DNA of 64,000 bases from Lampris incognitus (Eukaryota; Chordata; Actinopteri; Lampriformes; Lampridae), in NCBI RefSeq assembly GCF_029633865.1, contig NC_079211.1:60371002-60435001 (forward strand). Reading direction: 5' to 3'. The translations under genes were made by a program, and so were the position numbers. Positions 1 to 8,204 of this stretch are shown one piece after another (position 1 is the stretch's first letter; each line of letters begins with the position of its first letter). Below the pieces are notes generated by a model. It had not been told where the DNA came from. It made no database searches and saw only the letters and a program-made list of their open reading frames with translations.

Positions 1-1131
1 GCGAGTCGGGCAGGCCTTGATATAGTGGCCCGACCTCCCGCAGTAGAGGCAGAGGTGGCCATGCATCCTCTGCTCTCTAACCTCCAGCGGGAGCCGTGAC
101 CGACCCAACTGCATGGGCTCCTCCTCCGGCCTGGATCCAGAAGCCACCCAGGGTTGCGAGGGGGAGTGTGAGGGTGGAGAGAGCCCACGGGACACTGACC
201 CAGGGAAGGCACCGGTAGGACGGACGGGGGTTGGTCTATGGGAGGGGCTAGCGCGCGGGGCGCGTTCCTGGCGCCGCTCCCACAGCCGTTCGTCCATCTG
301 GAGGGCGAGGGTGACGAGCTCGTTGAAGGAGGCAGGGCGGTCCCGAACGATGAGATCTTTGATGGGCTCGCTCAGCCCCCTCCTGTACGCGCTCTTGAGC
401 GCAGTGTCATCCCACCCACTGTCTGCCGCGAGTATCCTTACCTCCAAGGAATAATCTGCCACCGACCTGGCTCCCTGTTGGATGGAATGGAGGCGGCCGG
501 CAGCGTCCTGCCCGTCAGCTGGGTGGTCGGACACCAGATTGAACTCGCGGCGGAAGGCACCATAGTCCGAGGCGAGCTGCTCGGTATGGCCTACCGCTGC
601 TATGGCCCAGCTGAGGGCTTTGCCGGTGAGGAGGGACATGACAAGGGCTACCTTGGTCTCTCCTGTCCTATACCTAGCTGGCTGGTGTTTGAACAGGAGC
701 TCACACTGACCAAGGAAACCCCTGCAGAGCTCGAACTCCCCACCGAAGGCCTTGGGGCAGGGGAGGTTAGGCTCGCACCGGGGGTCCAGTGGGGGTTGAC
801 TCGGAGGAGGGGGAACGTCGGGACCAGAAACGGGGAAACCGGAGGCCGAGCTGGGGGCAGAGACCGAGGCCAGGGCAGGGTGGTCGCTCATCCTGGAGAC
901 CGCTGTGGAGAGTGCAGCGATCTGCGCCTTGAGGGCATCTAAGGCGCTCGTCGCGGCCTGGGAGCCGGACTGAAGATCGCCGATCTCTCCGGTGACACGG
1001 GTGAAGGCAGTAGTAAGCTCTGAGCGGAGAGAGGCAAGTTGGCAAGTGTGACTTCTTACTTCTGCCTCTAGGGGGACGGGGCTCTGGGGCGTCACAGGGA
1101 CCGTCCGCTCCTTGGGTTTGCCTGGGTCCAT
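1..1131 (-). CDS. Gag of sushi-like Ty3/gypsy retrotransposon, C-terminus beyond window
   Basis: Reading the minus strand from an ATG at 1131 gives one uninterrupted frame of 377 codons that runs off the left edge. It starts MDPGKPKE and has a helical, Ala-rich N-terminal part, then a capsid-like core (motif LLTGKALSWAI near 630-600). Close to the left edge it ends in a single CCHC zinc knuckle, C-LY-C-GRSG-H-YIKA-C. The EPMQ box just before the knuckle and the overall order resemble Gag of the teleost sushi group of chromovirus-like gypsy elements. That placement rests on remembered family features. Gag packages element RNA into cytoplasmic particles. No stop or frameshift is visible, so the gene may be young; pol, if present, lies outside the window. 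Confidence 0.8.
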   Translation of the reverse strand, partial: MDPGKPKERTVPVTPQSPVPLEAEVRSHTCQLASLRSELTTAFTRVTGEIGDLQSGSQAATSALDALKAQIAALSTAVSRMSDHPALASVSAPSSASGFPVSGPDVPPPPSQPPLDPRCEPNLPCPKAFGGEFELCRGFLGQCELLFKHQPARYRTGETKVALVMSLLTGKALSWAIAAVGHTEQLASDYGAFRREFNLVSDHPADGQDAAGRLHSIQQGARSVADYSLEVRILAADSGWDDTALKSAYRRGLSEPIKDLIVRDRPASFNELVTLALQMDERLWERRQERAPRASPSHRPTPVRPTGAFPGSVSRGLSPPSHSPSQPWVASGSRPEEEPMQLGRSRLPLEVREQRMHGHLCLYCGRSGHYIKACPTR

Positions 1132-1149
1132 AATGGCTTCGACGTTCTG

Positions 1150-1907
1150 TTATGCTCGCGCACCAGAACCTGACCCGTGTGGCGAAACCCAAGACAGACA
1201 GACACGAGATGACTTCAAAATCTACAAAGGGAGGTTTTATTGTGGGAGGGAAATGTATGGTGAAAAAAGGCGTTCTGTTAGTGGGATGTGTAAATAAACT
1301 ATGTGTGGTGTCCCGTGGTTTGCGTGAATAACTATGTGTGAGTGTTTTTAGCCAATGTGTGGTGCGGTATGTAAATGACCAGGAGGTGTTGAAAAAATGT
1401 GCGTGCACCTGGCGTTAAAGTCCAGTCCGTGATCCAAGAGGGGTTGTCCGAGAAAGTCCAGGTCCGAGATCCGGGAAGTCGAGTCCGAAAGGAGGGGTCC
1501 AGATAGAGGGACAAGGGAGGAGATCGCAGGAGAGGTCCGGGGAGAAACGTGAAGGTCGTTGGGGACGAGGGAGACGCGGGGAGCCGTGGAAATCTTGGAG
1601 GGAGAGTCTTGGGAGGAAACAGAGACACGAAGATAAAACAGAAACGCAAGGAACGCTGGAGGGCTTGTCAGAACGTTACCGCAGGGTTCAGTACGTCGAA
1701 GCACTGAGAGACGTTCTGGGAGGCTTCTTGTAGAAGGCTGCCTGATTGCCACAGGTGTGCCTGATGGATGATGGCAAACACCTGGTGCAGTGCAGCGCTC
1801 GTCTCCTCAGAGCGCGAGCCGAGCGCTCGGATGTTCCCGGCACGTCCGAGCTGGGGGAGTGGCTTGAACGTGCCGGGGAGGCAGCCCGGAGCGGTGTAAC
1901 CACAACA
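1150..1907 (-). repeat. Probable 5' LTR of the sushi-like element
   Basis: The GC-rich stretch between the gag ATG and AT-rich flank begins, on the minus strand, with TGTTGTGGTTACACC at 1907. It carries an AATAAA signal at 1241-1236, as expected for an LTR. The second LTR is outside the window, so the exact ends and the target duplication cannot be fixed. The inner border near 1150 is approximate. Confidence 0.5.
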
Positions 1908-2340
1908 TAAATGCTTTTATTATATCTGAAGTCTGTAAAAAATTTTCCCTTAAATGGGAATATGTATTTTTTGGTTTCCATGACACAAATAGTGAAAGTA
2001 ACAATAAGTTTTACTTAATAAATGTTTTTTTGCAAAATGTCACATCCATAAAAGTAAGATTTTAAATAATAAACCATTTCTTTCTGCTTTAATTATAGAC
2101 ATTGAGAAATATATCTCTACCATTTCCAGAAGCCCAAAAAGAAAAGCAGTCAAAACATATAATTATTGCTTGCATTATAAAAATTTCCCTTAATGTACTC
2201 TGTAAATTTATCCCCTGGCAAAAGTGCTTTGTTTTTGTTCAACATTATGATTATTATTATTGTTAGTACTACAGTTTATTAGTTTTCTTTATTTACTTTT
2301 GTTATGACCCTCGAATGTAAAGGTGTAAGGTTGTTTACAG
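1908..2340. other. AT-rich sequence, nothing recognised
   Basis: AT-rich flank between the sushi-like LTR and the microsatellite locus. No coding, RNA or repeat signature was seen. Confidence 0.4.
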
Positions 2341-2402
2341 TTGATTGGTCGGATGATTGATATATATATATATATATATATATATATCATCCGACCAATC
2401 AA
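2341..2402. repeat. Foldback with (TA)n loop
   Basis: Two perfect 17-bp arms, TTGATTGGTCGGATGAT at 2341-2357 and its reverse complement at 2386-2402, enclose a 28-bp TA run. The arm resembles the TTGGTCTGATGATATA motif that recurs beside the TA/TG runs at 3660-3775 and 13926-14020. Confidence 0.85.
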
Positions 2403-2416
2403 CCAATCAATATATA

Positions 2417-3636
2417 TACTCACCGGCCACTTTATTAGGCACACCTGTCTAACTGCTCGTTAACGCAAATTTCTAATCAGCCAATCACATGGCAGCAACT
2501 CAATGCATTTAGGCATGTAGACATGGTCAAGACGATCTGCTGCAGTTCAAACCGAGCATCAGAATGGGGAAGAAAGGTGATTTAAGTGACTTTGAACGTG
2601 GCATGGTTGTTGGTGCCAGACGGGCTGGTCTGAGTATTTCAGAAACTGCTGATCTACTGGGATTTTCACGCACAACCATCTCTAGGGTTTACAGAGAATG
2701 GTCCGCAAAAGAGAAAATATCCAGTGAGCGGCAGTTCTGTGGGCGAAAATGCCTTGTTGATGCCAGAGGTCAGAGGAGAATGGCCAGACTGGTTCGAGCT
2801 GGCAGAAAGGCAACAGTAACTCAAATAACCACTCATTACAACCGAGGTATGCAGAAGAGCATCTCTGAACGCACAACACGTCGAACCTTGAGGCAGATGG
2901 GCTACAGCAGCAGAAGACCACACCAGGTGCCACTCCTGTCAGCTAAGAACAGGAAACTGAGGCTACAATTCGCACAGGCTCACCAAAATTGGACAATAAA
3001 AGATTGGAAAAACGTTGCGTGGTCTGATGAGTCTCGATTTCTGCTGCGACATTCGGATGGTAGGGTCAGAATTTGGCGTCAACAACATGAAAGCATGGAT
3101 CCATCCTGCCTTGTATCAACGGTTCAGGCTGGTGGTGGTGGTGTAATGGTGTGGGGGATATTTTCTTGGCACACTTTGGGCCCCTTCGTACCAATTGAGC
3201 ATCGTGTCAACGCCACAGCCTACCTGAGTATTGTTGGTGACCATGTCCATCCCTTTATGACCACAGTGTTCCCATCTTCTGATGGCTACTTCCAGCAGGA
3301 TAACGCGCCATGTCATAAAGCTCGAATCATCTCAGACTGGTTTCTTGAACATGACAATGAGTTCACTGTACTCAAATGGCCTCCACAGTCACCAGATCTC
3401 AATCCAATAGAGCATCTTTGGGATTTGGTGGACCGGGAGATTCGCATCATGGATGTGCAGCCGACAAATCTGCAGCAACTGCGTGATGCTATCATGTCAA
3501 TATGGACCAAACTCTCTGAGGAATGTTTCCAGTACCTTGTTGAATCTATGCCACGAAGGATTAAGGCAGTTCTGAAGGCAAAAGGGGGTCCAGCCCGGTA
3601 CTAGCAAGGTGTACCTAATAAAGTGGCCAGTGAGTG
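2417..3636 (+). mobile_element. Complete DD36E Tc1/mariner transposon (Incomer-like)
   Basis: A 1,220-bp element with about 30-bp terminal inverted repeats (2417-2446 and 3607-3636; 27 of 30 positions pair), flanked on both sides by TA. It holds one intact transposase gene. The ends contain GGCCACTTTATTAGG. Size, single gene and DD36E spacing fit the Incomer family of vertebrate Tc1/mariner elements. It sits in a TA/TG microsatellite. Confidence 0.9.
2564..3604 (+). CDS. Intact Tc1/mariner transposase, DD36E type
   Basis: A 346-residue transposase with no internal stop. The N-terminal third carries two helix-turn-helix units (around SISETADLLGFSRTTISRVY and TTRRTLRQMGYSS) that bind the inverted repeats. 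The catalytic core shows the first Asp in WSDESRF, the second in QQDNAPCH and the Glu in [12 protein letters not shown]. Counting gives 36 residues between the second Asp and the Glu, two more than the DD34E of Tc1 and Sleeping Beauty. It would cut and paste the element into TA sites in the nucleus. The start gives the normal family length, and the stop lies a few bases from the right inverted repeat. An intact triad suggests recent arrival and possible activity; activity is inference. Confidence 0.92.
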   Translation: MGKKGDLSDFERGMVVGARRAGLSISETADLLGFSRTTISRVYREWSAKEKISSERQFCGRKCLVDARGQRRMARLVRAGRKATVTQITTHYNRGMQKSISERTTRRTLRQMGYSSRRPHQVPLLSAKNRKLRLQFAQAHQNWTIKDWKNVAWSDESRFLLRHSDGRVRIWRQQHESMDPSCLVSTVQAGGGGVMVWGIFSWHTLGPFVPIEHRVNATAYLSIVGDHVHPFMTTVFPSSDGYFQQDNAPCHKARIISDWFLEHDNEFTVLKWPPQSPDLNPIEHLWDLVDREIRIMDVQPTNLQQLRDAIMSIWTKLSEECFQYLVESMPRRIKAVLKAKGGPARY

Positions 3637-3701
3637 TATATGTGTGTGTGTGTGTGTATGGTCTGATGATATACATGATTGGTCTGATGATATATATATA
3701 T

Positions 3702-3740
<39 letters not shown>

Positions 3741-3775
3741 TCTGATAATATACATGATTGGTCTGATGATATATA
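3637..3775. repeat. TG/TA microsatellite with TTGGTCTGATGATATA motif
   Basis: (TG)n and (TA)n runs alternate with copies of a TGGTCTGATGATATA-type motif. The same composite pattern resumes at 13895-14035 after the gypsy and chimeric Tc1 insertions, so this looks like one locus split by transposons. Confidence 0.8.
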
Positions 3776-4166
3776 TGTAAGGTAGTAATGTAAATCCGCC
3801 ACAGGGTGGCACTGTTACGCTGTATGTTCCCCTGGGAATGCCGCAAATGGCGATGTTTGTCCCTTTTGCAACACCATACCCCTAGTTATTGTCCCGGGCA
3901 AAATGCTACGTTGATCAAATGTTCTTTTGTTTCTTCTGCCGGAAGGTGAGCAGTGTTACTGGCGCTGTGAGTATGATGAGGCCAGCGGCCAGCTGATTGA
4001 TGAGAGGTGAAGTGTAAGCGAGTACCAGTAAAGTGTCCAGGTCTCAGCCACGATCCCAAGCCTCCGCCTCCTTCCTTTTCCACGCAAACATCATACTACA
4101 ACACACACAACGCAGAGTACCAGGGCGTGTAGGGAGACGACGGCCGAACGCAAAGTGCGGGTTACA
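3776..4166 (+). repeat. 5' LTR of the gypsy element
   Basis: 391 bp from TGTAAGGTAGTAATG to GCGGGTTACA. It is almost the same as 12701-13092; differences include CCACAGGGTGGC versus CCACAAGGTGGA and GTTACTGG versus GTCACTGG. Confidence 0.93.
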
Positions 4167-4169
4167 TCA

Positions 4170-4187
4170 TGGTGCCGTGACCCGGAT
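4170..4187 (+). promoter_or_regulatory. Primer-binding site
   Basis: TGGTGCCGTGACCCGGAT starts three bases after the 5' LTR. TGG pairs with the CCA end of a tRNA and the rest looks like a tRNA acceptor/T-arm complement. I do not assign the tRNA. Confidence 0.7.
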
Positions 4188-4741
4188 CGTGGTGCTTCGA
4201 TATCCAAGGAGATACAGAGACTCGCGTCCTCGCCTTTGCTGCTGCATTGAACTGCGTGACCTTCAGTGACTGGACAGTGTGGTGGACTGAACTACTGTCA
4301 TCGGCGCTGCAGCATTGGCAAGATACTCACCTCTTCAAATATCCTTTAAAGACTGTTGAAAGCTTGCTATATCCATTTGAGGACTTTTTATGATATTTCG
4401 ATAAACTTAACTGTTATTTGAGTTGTGTAAAAGTGTGCTATGTGAGATCCTGCTATAGGAACACTGTGTTTAACATTATGCTGATATATATCATTCATAA
4501 TTTTTTGGTTTTGGTTAAGGGTTGTGTATTGACCATCTGATTTTGACTCAAGTTTAATGTGAGTTTTGAGTTGATAGTGATTATTGTTTTTTGATATATT
4601 TACTGGAAAAAAAAAGAAAAAAGGGGAGATTTTGCATACACAGCTAAACTTATTCTGTGAACACAGTGAATCAGTAATAGTCATCTGTTTTGACACCAAC
4701 AGTTACACCAGTCATAGTGATTTAGAAAAAAAAATATCAAA
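4188..4741 (+). other. Untranslated leader of the gypsy element
   Basis: Non-coding leader between the primer-binding site and the gag ATG. The first third is GC-richer and the rest AT-rich. No open frame matches a known family. Confidence 0.6.
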
Positions 4742-5075
4742 ATGTTCAGTGACTACGCAGATTATCAGTCAAAGCAAGAAGGTGCCTCTGCTGCCACACT
4801 GGGTTCCCAACTGCCCCCGATGCCCACAGCCAGCCACAACTGTGACACTCCAGCCCAGACACAACCCTACCTTTCAAGCAAGGGCGTAACAACCACCAGT
4901 GCTGCAAATCAACAGCAATCAGTGAGGCCAAAGCTTAACAACTACACTGCTCAAAAAAATAAAGGGAACACATAAGCAATGCAATGTAGCTCCAAGTCAA
5001 TCACACTTTTGAGATATCAACCTGTCCAGTTAGGAAGCAACACTGATTTGTGAATCAATTTCACCTTTTGGTAAA

Positions 5076-5115
5076 TTGTCTAATTTCCACCAGGTGGAAA
5101 TTAGACAATTTGCAA
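5076..5115. repeat. Perfect palindrome in Tc1 family A leader
   Basis: Two 18-bp arms beginning AATTGTCTAATTTCCACC meet at a near-zero loop in the untranslated leader. The copy at 55023-56598 keeps the core of the palindrome (56438-56473), so it belongs to the family. Confidence 0.85.
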
Positions 5116-5240
5116 GACAACCCCTATAACAGGAATGGATTTGCAGGTGGTGGCCACAGACCATTTGCCTGTCCTCATCTTTTCTGGCCGATCTTTGGTT
5201 AGTTTTTCATTTTGCTAGTGCCCGCACCACTAGAGGTGGC

Positions 5241-6267
5241 ATGAGGCGGTATCTGCAACCTACAGAAGTTGCTCAGGTAGTGCAGCTCATCCAGGATGGC
5301 ACATCAATGCGTGCTGTGGCAAGAAGATTTGATGTGTCTCCCAGCACAGTGTCCAGAGCATGGAGGAGGTACCAGGAGACAGGCCAGTACACCAGGAGAC
5401 GTGGAGGGGGCCACAGGAGGACAACAAACCTGCAGCAGGACCGCTATCTGGTCCTTTGTGCAAGGAGGAACAGGAGGAGCACTGCCGGAGCCCTACAAAA
5501 CGACCTTCAACAGGCCACTAATGTGCAGGTTTCTGCTCAAACAGTGAGAAACAGAATGCATGAGGATGGTATGAGGGCCCGACGTCCACAATTGGGGCCT
5601 GTGCTCACAGCCCAACACCGTGCAGCCCGATTGATCTTTGCCAGAGAACATCTTGGTTGGCAGATTCGCAAATTGGCGCCCTGTGCTCTTCACAGATGAG
5701 AGCAGGTTCACACTGAACACATGTGACAGACGTGAGAGAGTCTGGAGATGCTGTGGAGAACGTTCTGCTGCCTGCAACATCCTCCAGCATGACCGGTTTG
5801 GCGGTGGGTCAGTGATGGTCTGGGGAGGTATATCCTTGGAGGGCCGCACAGACCTCTACGTGCTAGCCAGAGGTACCATGACTGCCATTAGGTACCGGGA
5901 TGAGATCCTCAGACCCATTGTCAGACCATATGCTGGTGCAGTGGGCCCTGGGTTCCTGCTCATGCATGACAATGCTCGTTCTCATGTGGCCAGAGTGTGT
6001 CAGCAGTTCCTGTATGTCGAGGGCATTGATGCTATGGACTGGCCTGCACGTTCCCCAGACCTGAATCCAATTGAGCACCTCTGGGACATCATGTCTCGTA
6101 CCATCCGCCAACGCGATGTCGCACCACAGACTGTCCAGGAGTTGACCGATGCCCTGATCCAGGTCTGGGAGGAGATCCCTCAGGAGACCATCCGTCGTCT
6201 CATCAGGAGCATGCCCAGACGTTGTAGGGAGTGCATACAGGCACGTGGAGGCCACACACACTACTGA
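5241..6267 (+). pseudogene. Tc1 transposase (DD34E), one frameshift
   Basis: The start [16 protein letters not shown] is followed by paired-type helix-turn-helix units ([20 protein letters not shown]) up to about 5667, where the frame breaks. The rest reads in another frame from 5668 and contains FTDESRF, HDNARSHVARV and [12 protein letters not shown], with 34 residues between the second Asp and Glu. Next to the intact copy at 55279-56304, this one has a single extra base in an A-run near CGCAAATTGG. The protein would be truncated before the catalytic core. Otherwise it is nearly the same as the intact copy. Confidence 0.9.
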
Positions 6268-8204
6268 GCCTCATTTTGAATCGTCTTGAGGAATTTCCAC
6301 AGAAGTTGGATCAGCCTATGTTCTCATTTTCCACTTTGATTTTGAGTATGATTCTGAATCCAGACCTTAATGGGCTAATGATTTTGATTTCCATTGATCA
6401 TTCTTAGGTTATTTTGCTCTAAACACATTCCTCTGTCTAATAAATAAAGATTTTCAGCTGAAATATTTCATTCATCGAGGTCTATATTGTGTTTTTAGGT
6501 GTTCTCTTTATTTTTTTGAGCAGTATACTTCACTAGCCCCACCACCACCCAACAGCTGATCCTCCCTCAAGACCACTACAGCAGTCAGCAGCCCCCATAC
6601 CCAGGACTAAGTGCACCACTCACTCCACCACCCCCAATACTGTCACCTTACCCTATTCACTACTCCACTCCAGCTCATGCACCCACCTTGCCAGCCTCTA
6701 GAGCTCCAATGCAAGCACCCTCACTATGTTTTGACAGCAGCCCAGCTGCCAAACCAATCCACCGAAACAGCAGGCCAGACTACAGCCTGCCCAGTGCATC
6801 CCTTCCAGCTGTACAGATATTAGTGGAACCTAATCCCCCGGCCCAAGCCAGTGTGAACCAGCACACACACCCTTTGCCCATTCACAGCCTCTCGTGCCCC
6901 ACCTCCACGGAAATGCAAACTGTACAGCGGCCTGCCATGACTCACCCAGACACCCCTCCTTACCAAAGCCCTGCTGCCGAGCCTAAACCCCAGGTCTACA
7001 CTGGTCCTGCATATAATCCCCCTGTGCCCCAGGCCCTCATGCCAAGCTTTCAAATGCCACCAATGATGAATATTATGAGCTACCCCTCTTCTACTGGCCA
7101 GACCCTTCAAAGTTTGCAACATGGATCAATCCCCCAGGTGCATATGTCACAGCCTGCTGCCCTCTAACCCCAAGAGGTGACCACCCCACTAGCAGTGCAA
7201 CATGTAGCCCCTAACCACACAGCCTCTGCCTCAGACCCTCGAGCTGTCATGTACCACAACACACTCCCACAACACCCTCCACCACACCCATCCACCACCC
7301 TGCACATGCACCCACATCCGTATGAGCCCCCAATGAATGCTGCCGTCAGAGCCGCAGCCAACACAACCCTTCCACCAGCTGCATATGGTGGGTTCATGCA
7401 AACTCATCAGGTAAAAAATGTCCAAATCTTCATTGGCAATCCAGACAGCAAAATACTTGTAGAAGACTGGGTTCGTGATATGCAGTACCTTCTGGAGGCA
7501 ATCGAGCTCCCCACACACCTCCGCTTTCCGACTGTTGTGCGACACCTGAGCAGTGAGGCCAGGAAGCTAGTCCTGAACCTACCCCCCCACGACCAGACTC
7601 CAGAGAAGGCGTATGAGGAGCTCAGGGCTGAATACAGCGACACACAAGGCTCACTTGATCCACTAGCCGACTTCTATGAGCACAGCCAGAGGTCCGGAGA
7701 GTCTGCCTGCTCTTATGCTATTGCTCTGGAGGCAACACTGAGAGCGATAGAGGAAAGTCAGAGAGGGGGCAGGCAATTTCCTGATCGTGATAGTAAACTC
7801 ACTCGACAGTTTCTAAGAGGGCTTATGGATGAGATGGTGTATGCAAGGATCGCACCAAAGAAGCCCAGGCTTTTGAGTTTCCAGGAGCTGCAAGCAGAGC
7901 TTAGAAACCTTGGAAAAGAGACTCAGAAGTTCCAGTCACAACACAAGACAAAGAAAGCGCTCACCCAGGTGCAGGTCACATCAGAATTTGATACCAATAT
8001 GAGGTCAGAAAGGTCAAAACACACTTCAGAGTGGACAGAGCTTAAAGATATGGTCAAGAAATTAGCTCTTAGCCAAGAAGAACAGATGACCAAGTTGGCT
8101 CACTTTGAGTTGAGAATTGCTGCACCTACCCCTGCACCAGCCCCTGCACCCCCACTAAGGCCCCAACCATCTCCCAGAACAGTTACTCAGGGCTCCAGTG
8201 TTGT

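Larger units (their letters stand above)
4945..6525 (+). mobile_element. Tc1 transposon (family A), copy 1, nested in gypsy gag
   Basis: About 1,581 bp ending in inverted copies of CTGCTCAAAAAAATAAAG with TA on both sides (4943-4944 and 6526-6527; borders uncertain by 2 bp). It carries one transposase gene with a single frameshift. Closely similar copies are at 55023-56598 (inverted, intact) and 61655-62174 (fragment). Confidence 0.92.

Noticed and set aside
113..942. Plus-strand open frames over the sushi-like gag
   Set aside because: The minus-strand frame is complete and has capsid-like and zinc-knuckle motifs. The plus-strand frames have no recognisable domain.
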